From assembly GCF_000247695.1 (NCBI RefSeq), contig NW_004624795.1:6216686-6280685 (forward strand): a stretch of DNA of 64,000 nt. The letters are read 5' to 3'. The notes below the pieces were generated by a model. That model was not told the origin of the DNA. It saw nothing but the letters and a program-made list of their open reading frames with translations, and did not search any database. This DNA is from Heterocephalus glaber. Lineage: Eukaryota; Chordata; Mammalia; Rodentia; Bathyergidae. The position numbers and the translations under genes were made by a program. Within the stretch, counting starts at the first letter, position 1. The number at the start of each line of letters is the position of its first letter. Shown here piece by piece: positions 1-11,690 of the stretch.

Positions 1-126
1 AATGTCCTGATTATGGTTTATACCTGGTTGTCCCCTCAAACCCTCAAGAGGTCAAAGGTGGGGTTTTTGAAAGTAGATTGGATTATGGGGGCACTGTACC
101 TGAATTGCTTTTAGGAGGTGGGGTCT

Positions 127-277
127 AGTCTGGTGTGGTGGTGCACATTTGTGATTTCAGCACTCAGGAGGCTGAGGCAGGAGGATCACTGCAAGGTCAA
201 GGCCAGCCTGGGTGACATAGTGATTTCAAGGCCAGCTTGGACTACAGAGTGAGACCCTGTCTCCAAAAAAAGGGGAG
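127..277 (+). mobile_element. B1-like SINE
   Basis: Starts ctggtgtggtggtgcacat and ends in an A-rich tail; a duplicated aaggccagc block is visible. Confidence 0.85.
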
Positions 278-281
278 GGGG

Positions 282-349
282 GGGCTGGGGATTTAGCTCA
301 GTGGCCTGCCTCCAAAGTAAAAAGTCCTGAGTTCCATCTCCACTATGGG
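282..349 (+). mobile_element. ID-like SINE, shortened
   Basis: ggggatttagctcagtgg is followed by a shortened core and gagttccatctcc. Confidence 0.8.
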
Positions 350-1635
350 GGTGGGTTGGGGTCTGGTTAGAAGAGGCAGGTCACTGTGTGACCCGGAAGG
401 ATTTATCTCACCTTTCTGACTTCTCCCTTGACCTTTCTCTGCTTCCTGTCTGCCATGCCCCTCTGCCTTGTGGTCCTGTCTTTGAACCAGCTAACTATAG
501 ACTGAAACTTGTACAAACTTTGAGTCAAAATAAACTTCTGCTTTAAGTTGTGTGTCAGCAATTAGAAGGTGACTAAGACAATCCCATAGTGGGAATCAGA
601 CATATGCAGCTATTTCTGATTGACTTCTTTCACTTAGAAATGTGCATTTAAGTTTTCTTCATTCTCTTCATGGCTTGGCAGTTCATTCTTTTTTGGCATT
701 GAATACTATTTCCATTGCCTGGATGTACCACAATTTATTTATCCATTTATCTACAGAAGGACATTTTGTCTGCTTCCAGCTTTTGGCAAGCTGCTGTAAA
801 CATTCATGGGCAGATTTTCCTGTAGAAGTAACGTTACAATTCACTTGGGTAAATAAGGACCATGTTGCTGAATTGTGTTGACAACAGAATGTTAAGTTTT
901 GTAAGAAACTGCAAACTATCATCCAAAGTAGCTGTATCATTTTGCATTCCTAGCAGCAATGAATGAGAGATCCTGTTCTTTATCCGTGCCAACATTTGGC
1001 ATTTTAAGTGTTTTGGATTTTAGCCATTCTAATAAATGTGTAGTAATATGTCCACAATTACCTGCTGACACACCATGTTGGCATCTTTTCATATGGTTAT
1101 TTGACACCTGTACATTGTCTTTGATGAGGTGTCTGTTTGGCTCTTTTGCCCATTTCGAAATTGGATTACTTGTTTTCTTATTGTTGATTTTTTCAGAGTT
1201 CTTTGTATGGTTTGGATAAGAGCCTTTATCAGATATGTCTTTGGCAAATACTTTTCTCCCAGCCTGCGGCTTGTCTACTCATTCTCTTGATGGTATCTTT
1301 CACAAAGCAGGAGTATTTTAAAATTTAATTGAATCCAGATTATAGAGTCTTTCTTTCATGGTTTCTACCTCTGGAGTTGTATCTAAGAGCTGATTACCAG
1401 ACCCAAGGTCAAGATTTTCTTCTATGCTAACCTCTAGGTGTAGAAAATATATAAATTTTTATTTTTATTTAAGGTCTATGGTCTGTTTTGAACTGTTTTT
1501 GTGGAAGGTGGAAGGTCTGTGCCTAGATTTATCTTTTGCATGTGGATTTCCACTTTGTTCCAGCACCATCTGTTGAAGAAACTATCTTTGATACATTTTA
1601 TTTCCTTTACTATTTTATCAAAAATAAGTTGACCT

Positions 1636-1725
1636 TTTTTTTTTTTTTATGGTACTGGGGATCGAACTCAGGTCCTTGCACTTGTGAGGCAGGCAGCAGC
1701 ACCACTGAGCTAAATCCCCAACCCT
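1636..1725 (-). mobile_element. ID-like SINE
   Basis: A T-rich head is followed by ggtactggggatcgaact and ends ctgagctaaatccccaa. Confidence 0.85.
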
Positions 1726-1954
1726 GACCGTGCTTTTGTGGAGCTGCTTCTTGATCGTCTATTCTGTTCTGTTGATCTATTATCTATTCGTATGCCAATT
1801 CCACATTATCTTGGTTAGTGTAGTTTGATAGCAGCTCGTGAGGTTGTATAGTGTTAGTCCTCTGACTTCGTTCTCCTCCAAAATTGTGTTGGCAGTTCTG
1901 GATCTTTTGCTTCTCCACGTAAACGTTAGAATCTGTTTGTCAACATCAACAACA

Positions 1955-2028
1955 GCTGGGGATGTAGCTCAGTGGTAGACTGCTTTTCTAGCCCTGGGTT
2001 TGGTCCCCAGTACTGCCCCTAAAAAGGG
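1955..2028 (+). mobile_element. ID-like SINE, diverged
   Basis: gctggggatgtagctcagtgg leads into ggtttggtccccagta; it is closer to the tRNA-Ala ancestor than most copies here. Confidence 0.75.
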
Positions 2029-2198
2029 ATATCACGAAAACAACTTACTGGGAATTTTATTGGCATTTCATTGAATCTATAAGTCAACTAGGGGAGAACT
2101 GATATCTTGGCAATACATATTGATTGAGTCTTCCTACCCATGAACATGGGATAACTCTCCAGTTATTTAGTTTTTTTATTTCTTTCATCCAAGATTTT

Positions 2199-2354
2199 TC
2201 TGTTTTGTTTTGTTTTTTGACACAGGGTCTTGCTATGCAGTCCAGGCTGGCCTTGGAGTCATTACATAGCCCAGGCTGCCCTTGAACTCACAGCTATCCT
2301 CCTGCCTCAGCCTCCCAAGTGCTGGAATTACAGGGGTGCACGACCACACCTAGA
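2199..2354 (-). mobile_element. B1-like SINE
   Basis: gacacagggtcttgctatg through cctcagcctcccaagtgctg to cacacctag. Confidence 0.85.
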
Positions 2355-2759
2355 TGGCTTTCATCCAGGTTTTATATAAATATTGTACATAATTTTTTAG
2401 ACATATATAAGCATTTCATTAGGGGGGATTCTAATGTAAACAGTATTGTGTTCTTTACTTCAAATTCCATTTGTTTGTTACTGAGTTATAGGAAAGCAAT
2501 GGACTTTTGTGAATTAACTTTGTATTAGTTCCAGACTTTTTTTTGTCAGTTATTTTCTATATTCTACATAGAATCAATCAATCTGCAATCATGTCTTCTA
2601 GACAAAGATAGTTTTATTTCTTCCTGCCCAATCAATATCTTTTTTTTTTTTCTTCTTGCACTACCTGGGAATGCCAGTATGATGTTGGAAATGGATGAGA
2701 GGAGACATCTTGGTCTTAGAGGGAAAGCTCCTAGTTTTCACCATTAAGAATGATGTTAG

Positions 2760-2910
2760 AGCCTAGTGTGATGGCACATGCCTGTAATCCCAGCACTCAG
2801 GAGTTCGAGGCAGGCCAATTGCCACAAGTTCAAGGCCAGCCTGAGCTACATAATGAGTTCAAAGCTAGCCTAATCTACAAAGTGAGACCCTGTTTCAAAA
2901 AAAAAAAAAA
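2760..2910 (+). mobile_element. B1-like SINE
   Basis: gcctagtgtgatggcacat through two gagttcaa blocks to a 14-A tail. Confidence 0.85.
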
Positions 2911-3566
2911 GTTGAGGTACTTCCCCTCTATTGTGGTTTGCTGAGAGTTTTTAATTTTAGGTCAATAAAAATGGGTGCCGGATTGTATCAAAGGCTTTTT
3001 CTGCATCTCCTGATATGGTCAGGTGATTTTTCCTTTTTAGTCCATTGATACAGTGAATTAGATTATATGAATTGATTTTTCACATACTGGACCAGATTTG
3101 TGTACTTTGGATAAATCCCACTTGGTGGTGGTTTATAATTCTTTCATACATTGTCAGATTTGATTCGCCAATATTTTGTTATAAGTTTTTAAAATCTGTA
3201 CTCATGAGGAATATTGGTCTGTAGTTTCCTTCTCTTATAATGTTCTTGTTTGTTTTTAGTATTCAGTTAATGATGGCCTCATAGGCTGAGTTAGGAAGTA
3301 TTCTCTCTGCTTCTACTTCGGAAAGAGATTGTAAAGAATAGGTACGATTTCTCCTCTAGATGTTTGGCAGAGCTTGTCTGTGAACCTTCTCAGTCTGATT
3401 TTTAAGTTTGGGATGGTTATTAAATGTTGATTCAATTTATTTAATAAATACAGCCCTATTCAAGTGGTTTATTTCTTCTTGTGTGTTTTGGCAGAGTATG
3501 TCTTTCAAGAAATTTGTCCACTGTGATTAGGTTATCAAATTTGTAGGCATAGAGTTGTTCGTAATA

Positions 3567-4169
3567 CAGTAAAACCTTGGTTTGTAAGTATAATTTGTTT
3601 CAGAAACATGCTTGCAATCCAAAGCACTTGTAAATCAAAGCAAATTTCCCCATAAGACATGACAGAAACTCAGATGATTTGTTCCGCAAAAATATACATA
3701 TAAAATGATTACATTACTGTAATATAATACAAAATAACAAAGAAAATACAAAATATAAAGAAAAACAAATTAACCTGCATTTGCCTTTGAAATCCTTTGT
3801 GGCTGGTGTGTGGGAGACAAGAAAGAAGAAGGTTATTATATAGAACAATTTTCACAATGACTGACAGAATCGCTGCTATCTATTGGCTCAACGGAATCTT
3901 TTTCTTTTTGTGCAACTTTTACAAGGAACCTATCCAGTGAGACTTGGTTTTGCCTCCTTTTGAGGATTTTGTGGAAATGTGACATTGCTTACAATCCTGC
4001 TACCAGGGAGAGAAGAACCATTGGCTGAGTTGTGATCATGTGACTGTCAGCATCATGTACTACTTGTGTTGCAGGACATCACTTGTTTATCAAGTTAAAA
4101 TGTATTAGAAACGTTTGCTCCTCTTGTGGAACACGCAGAACAAGTTACTCGCAATCCAAGGTGTTGCTG
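3567..4169. mobile_element. Tc1/mariner (Tigger-like) non-autonomous DNA transposon
   Basis: Terminal inverted repeats are CAGTAAAACCTTGG at the left and its imperfect complement CCAAGGTGTTGCTG at the right, flanked by TA on both sides (3565-3566, 4170-4171). The 603-bp element has no transposase frame. It interrupts L1 sequence that reads continuously across the two flanks. Confidence 0.75.
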
Positions 4170-4547
4170 TATTTCTTTATTATACTTTTAATGTCAATGG
4201 GGTCATAGTGAAGTCCTCTCTTTCATTTCTGACTTCGGTAATTTGTGTCTGCCTTCTTTTTCTCAGCTTAGCAGGCTAGATGCTAATGGATTATATTTTT
4301 TCAAGTTTTCAAAGCACCAGTTTTTGTGCTTGATTTCTTGTTTTCAATTCCATTGATTTCTGCTCTAATTTTTATGATTTCTTTCCTTGTGCTTACTTTG
4401 GAATTAGTTTGGTCCTAATTCTAGATTACTGATTTTAGATCTTTCTTCTTTTCTAACGTATGTATTCGATGTTACAAAACACTCACAGCTTTTGTTTTCA
4501 TTGCATCCCATATAATTGGATGAGCTGTATTTTAATTTAATTAAAAC

Positions 4548-4632
4548 TTTTTTTTTTGGTACCGGGGATCGAACTCGGGACCTTGCGCTTTTGAGGCAAG
4601 CAGTGGAACCACTGAGCTAAATCCCTGGCCCT
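4548..4632 (-). mobile_element. ID-like SINE
   Basis: ggtaccggggatcgaactc to gagctaaatccctggccc, within an AT-rich L1 stretch with taatta-type flanks on both sides. Confidence 0.88.
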
Positions 4633-5135
4633 AATTAAAATATTTTTAAATTTCCATTAAGATTTATTCTTTGACTTGCATTATTCGGACAAGTGCTGTT
4701 TAATCTCTGGGTATTTTTGGATTTCCTAGCGATCTTTATTTTAGTATATGTGCTGCTGCAGGGAGCACGAGCTATCTTTATTTTATTGATATTTAGCTTA
4801 ATTCCATTTCGTCTTAGAGCAGATATTGTATGATTAATTCTACTAGATTTGTGGAGTATATTGAAGGCCTCAAGATGTGGTCCGTCTTGGTGAATGTTCC
4901 ATATGAGTTTGAGAGGAAAGTTTCTTATGCTGTGTTGAATAAAGCAGTCTACAAATGCTCATGATATCCAGCTGATGGATGGTGCTGTTGAATGCAACTA
5001 AGCCCATACAGATTTTCCAGCTGCTGGGTCTGCCCATTGCTGATGGAAGGGTGTGAAGTCTCCAGCTCGAATTGTGATTTATCTGTTTCTCCTTGCAGTG
5101 GTCTGGGGTTTTGCTGCACTTATTTTGATGCTCGT

Positions 5136-5460
5136 ATTACATGCATACATGTTGTAGTAGTCACTTACCCACTGTTGGCACAAAACACCCCACTGGCAAC
5201 TTAAAGGCGGAAAGGTTTATTTTGGCTCACAGTTCAGTGGTGTCAGTCCGTGGGTGGCTGGTTCGAGGACAGAAATGGCAGGGCAGAGGGCATGGGCAGG
5301 GTCAGCGTAACCAAAAACCAGAGAGAGAAGGGAGGAGCCAGGGCTGAGAATGTACCCTTCCAAGCCACACCTCAGTGAGCCCCCCCCTTACTACCAGGCC
5401 CTGCCCCTAAATGTGAGACTCTTGGGAGGGGGACATTTTAGATATAAACCATAACCCACT
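5136..5460 (-). mobile_element. URR1-like rodent interspersed repeat
   Basis: Contains aaaggtttattttggctcac and ends atataaaccataaccc; the same landmarks recur at 8335-8690 and 28085-28445. Confidence 0.45.
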
Positions 5461-5530
5461 TGAAAAATTTTTATGCTTTCTTGAGGAACTGATATTTTTC
5501 TCTCCTATGTAACGCTCTTCTTTATCTTTA

Positions 5531-5676
5531 TCTTTTTTTTTTTTTTTGTCCTTTCTGAGACAGTTCAAGCTGGCTGTGAACTCTATGTAACCCAGGCTGG
5601 CCTCCAACTCGAGGCGATCCTCCTGCTTCAGCCTCCCAAGTGCTGGGATTGCAGGCGTGCACCACCATGCCCGGCT
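5531..5676 (-). mobile_element. B1-like SINE
   Basis: A T15 head, then tgagacagttcaagctggc through to ccaccatgcccggctcc. Confidence 0.88.
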
Positions 5677-6115
5677 CCTCTTTATCTCAATCATTTTCAT
5701 TACCCTGAAATCTGCTCTCTCAGAAATAAATACAGCTACTGCCACTTTAGTTTAATTAGCATTAGCGTGATGGAGCTTTCTCCATCAATTTACTTTTAGC
5801 ATCTATCTCTCTCTATTATTACAGCAGTTTTCTTGCAAACGGTATGATTGGTTACGTGTTTTGAACAATTTTGACAACTTCTGTCTTTTACTTGGTGCAT
5901 TGAGGCTACAGAGGTTTAAAGTGACTCTCAATCTGGTTGGATTAATATCTGCCATATTTCTTGCTTTTTCAGTTGTTACCCTTGTTCTTTATTTCCACTT
6001 CTTTGTCTTTTACTCCTTTTCTGTTTTTTGTGGTTTTAACTGACTCCTTTTTGTTTGGTTGGTTGAGTTTTTTAGTTTTGTTTTATTTTGGTTTTTTGTT
6101 TGTTTGATTTTTGTT

Positions 6116-6254
6116 TGGAGGCAGGGTCTCCTCTTGTAGTTCAGGCTGGCCCTGAACTCATTATGTAGCCCAGGCTGGCCTCGAACTGGTGGCAATCTTC
6201 CTGCCTCAGCCTCCTGAGCGCTGGGATGACAACTGTGCGCCACCACACCTAGCT
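6116..6254 (-). mobile_element. B1-like SINE
   Basis: ggaggcagggtctcctcttg to caccacacctagctca; both halves of the internal duplication are present. Confidence 0.85.
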
Positions 6255-6570
6255 CACTGAGCATTTGGTATGGTTTCATTTTCTCTTTTTTTAGCTCCTC
6301 AGTTGTACTTTTTTTTCCAGTGGTTGTCAAAAGTTTGCTATATATGTTCATGGCTATTGGGCTGGCTGTAGTGGTACACTTCCGTGTCAAAAAATTGAAA
6401 AAAAATATTTATGGCTAATCTATTCTCACTTTTAAAAAACACTATATCACTTCACAAGTAATGCTGATTTATCTCTCTTCTCACATTGCTGTCACTGATT
6501 TATCTCACATATACATAAGTATACACACATATACAAAATTGAGTGCATTGTTGCTATTATTATTTGAACA

Positions 6571-6665
6571 AACTCTTTTTTTTTTTTTTTTGATGCTAGG
6601 GATTGAACTCTGGTCCTTGCACTTGCGCAACAGGTGGCGAAACCACTGAGCTAAATCCCCGGCCC
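6571..6665 (-). mobile_element. ID-like SINE
   Basis: A long T head, gatgctagggattgaactc, ending ctaaatccccggcccc. Confidence 0.86.
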
Positions 6666-6710
6666 CGACAAACTCTTATCTTTTAGATCGATTAGGAATA
6701 AGAAAAATAA

Positions 6711-6795
6711 GGGCCGGGGATTTAGCTTAGTGGTTCTGGCACCTGCCTCGCAAGCACAAGGTCCCAAGTTCAATCCCCGGTACCAAAATAAAAAG
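6711..6795 (+). mobile_element. ID-like SINE
   Basis: gggccggggatttagcttag to ccccggtaccaaaataaaa. Confidence 0.88.
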
Positions 6796-6823
6796 AATAA
6801 GAAATAAGAAAAATAAACTGTGT

Positions 6824-6939
6824 AGCCGGGTGTGGTGGTGCACACCTGTAATCCCAATATCTGGGAGGCTGAGGGAGGAGAATTGTCTCAAGTTCAAGCC
6901 CAGCCTGGGCTACATAATGAGAACTTGTCTCAAAAGAAA
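6824..6939 (+). mobile_element. B1-like SINE
   Basis: tagccgggtgtggtggtgc to gagaacttgtctcaaaag; the second duplicated block is absent. Confidence 0.85.
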
Positions 6940-6957
6940 ATTTTTTTTAAATAAACT

Positions 6958-7092
6958 GAGTATAATGGTGCACACCTGAAATCCCAGTCCCCTGGGAGGC
7001 TGAGGCTGGAGGATTGCAAGTTCCAGCCCAACCTGGACAACTTAGTGCCTTAGTGGAATCCTGTCTCAGAAAAAAAATAAATAAATAAACAA
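6958..7092 (+). mobile_element. B1-like SINE, diverged
   Basis: gtataatggtgcacacctg to tcctgtctcagaaaaa with an (AAAT)n tail. Confidence 0.8.
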
Positions 7093-7094
7093 AA

Positions 7095-7151
7095 GGACAG
7101 GTGATGTAGCTCAGAAGACCTTGGGTTTACTCTCTAGTAGTGCAAAAAAGA
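7095..7151 (+). mobile_element. ID-like SINE, degenerate short form
   Basis: gtgatgtagctcagaagac followed directly by cttgggtttactctctag; the middle of the element is missing. Confidence 0.6.
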
Positions 7152-7230
7152 AAAACCTTCATGTTATCTTCATGTTTTCCTTACAGAGCTCTTCCTTTAT
7201 GTAGGCCTGAGCTCCCTTCTCTTGAAAAAA

Positions 7231-7316
7231 CTCTTTTTTTGGTACCAGGAATCAAACTCAGGACCTTGCGCTTTCGAGGCAGGCGGCAGAAGCACTGAGC
7301 TAAATCCCCGGCCCTT
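7231..7316 (-). mobile_element. ID-like SINE
   Basis: tttggtaccaggaatcaaac to gagctaaatccccggccc. Confidence 0.88.
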
Positions 7317-7406
7317 GCAGTCTTTTTCTCTTTGCTCTTTTCTATTTGGGGAGTTTCTATTCACAGATCCTCAAGCTAGAGATTCCCTCCTGACTGTGTC
7401 TAATCT

Positions 7407-7491
7407 TTTTTTTTTCCCCAGTATCCAGGATTGAACTCAGGACCTTGTGCTTGCCAGGCAGGCGTGGCTCCACTGAGCTACATCCCTGGAC
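7407..7491 (-). mobile_element. ID-like SINE
   Basis: cagtatccaggattgaactc to ctgagctacatccctgga; carries the gccaggcaggcgtgg variant core. Confidence 0.83.
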
Positions 7492-7569
7492 TTGTCTAAT
7501 TTACTTATTATCCCGTCAAAACCAGTCACATCATTGCTGTTGCACTGTTTTCTGTTGTTGGTGTTTGTT

Positions 7570-7695
7570 TGTTGGTTTGGTTTTTTGAGACAGGGTCTTG
7601 CTATGTTGTTCAGGCTGGCCTTGAACTCATAGCAACCCTTCTGTCTCAGCCTCCAGAGTGCTGGGATTACAGGCAGGCACCACCATGCCTGGCTT
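7570..7695 (-). mobile_element. B1-like SINE
   Basis: ttttttgagacagggtcttg to accaccatgcctggctt; short form without the second block. Confidence 0.87.
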
Positions 7696-8163
7696 TCTTT
7701 TTTATCTTTAGTGTTTCTTTTTATTTTTTCCTCTTAGACTTTTCATCTCTCTATGTACATTGTCCACCTTTCCTTGCATATCATCTATTAACATTAACCA
7801 TGGCTGGGATAATCCCTAAATCCTTCTCATGTCTGAGCCTGGTTCTGGTGCTTGCTTTTTCTCTTCAAATAGTGTTTCTTGCCTTTTAGTGTCCCTTGTA
7901 ATTTTTTTTAAATTGATGGCCAGACATGGTATACTGGGTAAAGGAAACTGCAGTATGGTGGCCTTTAGTGCTCTGGTGTTTGTATGGGGACCAGATGGGA
8001 GCATTCTGTAGTCCTCTGGCTCCACCTCAGTCTTTTACTGAAGCTATGCCGCTGATGTGTCCAGATCCGGCCAATGGAAGCCCTTACTAGCTGGCCTCTG
8101 TATTCTTTTGACAGGTCTCTATCATTCCTTGAGTACTTCTTTAAAAAAATAATACTAAACATG

Positions 8164-8254
8164 GACTGGGGATTTAGCTCAGTGGTTCCGCCACCTGCCT
8201 CGAAACCACAAGGTCCCAAGTTCTATCTCTGATACAAAAAATATATATATATAC
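8164..8254 (+). mobile_element. ID-like SINE with (TA)n tail
   Basis: gactggggatttagctcag to ttctatctctgatac, then A-rich and atatatatat. Confidence 0.85.
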
Positions 8255-8334
8255 TAAACAGATATACCATGAGATATACCATGCAGATCATCCAGGTATA
8301 CAAGTCAATGGTTTTAAGTATATCTTAATCATTT

Positions 8335-8690
8335 TCTTGTTGCTGAGACATAATATCTGACACCCACAGCTTAAAGGAGAAAGTGTTTATTTTGGCTCAC
8401 AGTTTGTGGAGGTTTTAGTCTGGTCAGCTGCTCCGAGTCAGGCAGCATGGCAGAGGAGCATAGTGGAGTATAGCTGCTCATGGCGTGGGGGACAGGAAGC
8501 AGAGAGTCAAGGGAGGGTTGAGGAAGGGAGACCTAACTTTCTGAGTCATTCCCAAAGTGACCTGCCTGTTCCTATCTCCTAACAGAAAGCCAGCTACACC
8601 ATCCCATCATCCAATCATCTTCCAAAGGTCCTGGCTATGATCCCATCAGGCTGTGGGGGACATCCAGATATAAACCCTAGCAAAGCACAT
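8335..8690 (-). mobile_element. URR1-like rodent interspersed repeat
   Basis: ttcttgttgctgagacataa to gatataaaccctagc; the most complete copy in this window. Confidence 0.5.
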
Positions 8691-8728
8691 TCAGAGACGT
8701 GTGCCATTCACCACAGTTTTAAAGCACT

Positions 8729-8862
8729 CGTTGAGACAGGGTCTTACTATGTAGTCCAGGCTGACCTCAGACTCCCTGTGTATCCTAGGCTGGCCTCAAT
8801 CTTGTGATCGTCCTGTCTCAGCCTCCTGAGTTTTGCGATTACAAGAATGCACACCAGCTAAT
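8729..8862 (-). mobile_element. B1-like SINE, diverged
   Basis: gttgagacagggtcttacta to aagaatgcacaccagcta. Confidence 0.82.
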
Positions 8863-9182
8863 TTTAGAACACTTTCATCATCTCAAAAATAAGCCTCATA
8901 ACCTTTACGTATCATCTCCCCACCCTTCTGTGCCCACTTTGGCCCCTAACATCACTAAGTTACTGTCTGTCTCTATGAAGTATTGCATTCTTGCTATTTT
9001 ATATAAATGGAACCATATAATTGATGGGCTTTTGCGGTTAACTTCTTTTAGTTATATGTTTTTGAGGCCTATACAGATTGTATAAGTACCTCTTAATATT
9101 ACATATTACTTCACTGCTTAATGTACAAGTATGCCATTCCTTTTTCATGGCTGAATAGCATTCCATTGTATGGCTAGATCAC

Positions 9183-9269
9183 TTTTTTTTTCTGGTACCA
9201 GGGATCAAACTCAGGACCTTGCACTTTCGAGGCAGGTGGCAGCACCACTGAGCTAAATCCCCAGCCCTA
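9183..9269 (-). mobile_element. ID-like SINE
   Basis: The duplicated ctagatcac (9173 and 9269) flanks the element as a likely target-site duplication; the core reads ggtaccagggatcaaactc. Confidence 0.88.
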
Positions 9270-9455
9270 GATCACATTTTTTCGTTTATCAGTTGCTGAA
9301 CATTTGACTTGTTTCTACCCTTTCACTAATATAAATAGAGTTACACACATTCATGTACAAGTTTTTGTGTGGATGCATGGTTTCACTTCCCTTGGGTATA
9401 CTCAGGGATGCAACTGCTGAGTCATATGGTAATTCTGTTTAATCATATCCAAGCA

Positions 9456-10004
9456 TTTCTTTACTTTCTGTCACAAGATGATGCAGGCTTATCATGTACT
9501 TTTCTGGCCCTAACCATGTAATCAGCCATCTCCCAAGGAGCCCTGGTTCCCTCAGTGGACAATGGCATTGAGAAATGAAGGCTGGCATGGTAGCTGTGGC
9601 TTGTTACGTTAAGACGTCACTGTGGCCAGTTCTTTTCCATGGACGAGGCAAGGAAATACATGCAAATTCTCCCCAAGACCTCCAATTCAGATGCAATGGG
9701 TAAGACTGCAGACAGGAACACTGAAAAGTTCACTCCTGTTTTCTCCTTCTCCATATTTATAACTCACCATCAACTGTAAAAACCCCAGCATACTTGTGCT
9801 GAGAGGATCGTATTTGCATACACGGTCAGTCCTAGCTTATTTAGCCAATGTCCCCCTGCCACCGACCCCATGTCATACAGACCTTGCCTGGCTCCTGGGG
9901 TGGCCCTGGGGCACCCGCCACATGGAGCCCCAATTCTGGGCAGGCTCCAGGGCACCATGCCTCAGTCTCCACACCAAGGGCTTCTGTACTGAACTGATTC
10001 TGGA
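9456..10004. other. Unique intergenic DNA, no gene seen
   Basis: No repeat is recognised. Contains a CRE-like acgtca near 9613 and an octamer ATGCAAAT near 9660. Neither is enough to call an element. Confidence 0.35.
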
Positions 10005-10149
10005 GAGAAGGGAGAGGGAGGAAGGACAGGAAAGGGAAAGAGAGAGAAGAAAAGAATGAGAAGGAAAGAGGAGGAAGAAGAGATGGAGAAGGGGAAGAAA
10101 AAGGAGAAGAGGAAGGCAGGAGAAGAAAGAGGAGGAAGAAGAGAAAAAG
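10005..10149 (+). repeat. Polypurine (GGA/GAA)-rich low-complexity tract
   Basis: About 145 bp are nearly all A and G on the + strand, with irregular gaagagg/gaggaag units; open frames here are compositional artefacts. Confidence 0.9.
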
Positions 10150-11544
10150 CTGTCTGGCAATTTTTTACCCGGTGCTGGCCATTATGTGGGGTGGGTCCTA
10201 CAGGCTCTGGTCCGTGTCTTGTTCTTTCAGACCGTTTAATTCCTTCCGGCAGCCAGAGCACAGGTAATTATCTCCACACAATGGAGCTGGCCTAGGTGTG
10301 ATTTGCCCTTATTATTGGGTGTGGTTCCTCCCAGGGCACCAATGTGAGCCAGACAGGGGCCTGCTGAGGACAGAAATAGAGACCACTCTTATCCAGAGTG
10401 TGGCTGGGAGGGGAAGGGAGAGAGCCAGAGGGTGACTCAGAGGTTCCCGTGTGCAAGGAGGTGGAGGACCCCAGTGTGAATTTGCAGGTCAGAGGGATGG
10501 AAGTTCAGAGAGTGGGAGGCGTGGGCTGCCCAGGGAAACCACAAGTGGATGGCAGAGGCGGGAGGGAGGGACCGTGGCCCTGGCAGAAGGTGGGCTTGGG
10601 ACAGGAGGGGACACTGCTGCACAGGCCGGGGGAGCAAAGCCTGGGGCGCCCTGTCAGGTGTACAGGCTTGTGGGTGGGGAACTGCCTGGCTCCCTGTGCA
10701 GCTTCTCTGTCCTGGTAGTGGCCGGAGATGAGGTGTGAGGGGTGGAGGAGTGGGGTGCAGTGTCGGGTGGGTCTGGCCTGGGACCTTGGAAAGCAGCGGC
10801 TGTGTCTCTACCCCAGCCTGCCCCTCTCCCCCACACAGCAAGCCTGGGAGTGTGGACCCGGAGGCGCTGTCTCTGCCCAGGCTTTTGTGGGGCTGGGGTG
10901 GGGAGCCACAGATCTGCGCCCAGATTTGGCCCCCAATGTTGAGGATGGGGAGTGAGGGTCCCCCTGACCTCCGCCCTAGCCCAGCCTCTACACTGAGTCC
11001 TGGAGCACAAGATGAGGAACTGAGGCTCAGCACAGGGGCAGGCGGAGGCCTTGAGCTCCAGCCGGATTTGTTTCTCATTTGGCGCTTGGGCTGCCTGCTG
11101 GAAAAATCGAAGCGCTCCCCTTGTACAGTGAGGCGGGGTGGCAAGCAAGGCTGGAGGCTGTCTGGGCCAGGGAGTAGAGGGGAGACTGCCAGCCCTCCCC
11201 TCACCAGCCGTCCAGCTTCTCTCAGCGTGGCTGGGGCAGGAGTCCGCTGTTCGGCCTGGGCTGAGTCGAGGCCAACGGAGGCAATGGCTTCAGCCTGGGC
11301 TCACAGCGCCTCCCTGCAGCCTTGTCCCCAGAACGGGCTCAAAGGGTGACTTCAAGTCCCTTGGGAGTCCTCGAAGAACCCAGGAAGCTATACAGGAGAG
11401 ACAGGAGGCTGACCTAGGACAGGGGCTCCGGGCGCACAGGGCTGCGGCCTAAGGAGGAGGCAAGCTGTGTACTAGAAGCGTCCCCCGCCACCGCAAGGCT
11501 CTTCCCAAACACCCCAGGGTGGGGAGCCCTTTACACTACCCCGT
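10150..11544. other. GC-rich unique intergenic DNA, no gene seen
   Basis: Several overlapping open frames exist on both strands, but none shows domain content or gene-like exon borders. The high GC lowers stop frequency. Confidence 0.4.
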
Positions 11545-11690
11545 GTCTCCTTCACAGCCATCTGAGAGCAGCCTGATTTCAACCCATTTCACAGGTGAAG
11601 AAACTGAGGCTCGCAGAAGTCAAACGCCCCACACAATGGCAGAGCCGGGATTTGAACCAGGGGCATCTGGCTCTTTCTCTGAAGCTGGAC
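11545..11690 (+). mobile_element. MIR SINE fossil
   Basis: ttcacaggtgaagaaactga followed by ggcagagccgggatttgaac are the classic MIR core landmarks. Confidence 0.85.

Larger units (their letters stand above)
1..585 (+). mobile_element. URR1-like rodent interspersed repeat, split by SINEs
   Basis: Opens with ggtttatacctggttgtccc and ends near tcaaaataaacttctgcttt. Both ends mirror the copies at 5140, 8335 and 28085 in opposite orientation. SINEs occupy 127-349. The family name is recalled (hAT-Charlie type); an LTR origin cannot be excluded. Confidence 0.45.
586..8160 (-). mobile_element. Ancient LINE-1 (L1M-like), antisense, heavily interrupted
   Basis: The + strand runs through reverse-complement L1 from the 3' end (about 586) through ORF2-derived sequence (about 1200-5100) toward 5' regions near 7780-8160. 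No reading frame of useful length survives. SINEs, a Tc1/mariner-type element (3567-4169) and a URR1-like repeat interrupt it. Subfamily assignment is from memory of L1M text. Confidence 0.7.
8255..9455 (-). mobile_element. Second antisense LINE-1 3'-end fragment
   Basis: The + strand contains ggctgaatagcattccattg near 9151 and cttgggtatactcagggatg near 9391, both typical of reverse-complement L1 3' regions. It is interrupted by the repeats at 8335, 8729 and 9183. Confidence 0.65.

Noticed and set aside
282..349. tRNA-like boxes (tagctcagtgg, ggttcgatcc) here and in the other ID copies
   Set aside because: They are the A and B boxes of ID SINEs; none folds into a complete tRNA with an intact anticodon stem and acceptor.
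9873..10261. Ser/Phe/Leu-rich frames on -
   Set aside because: Complement of the purine tract at 10005-10149; low complexity.
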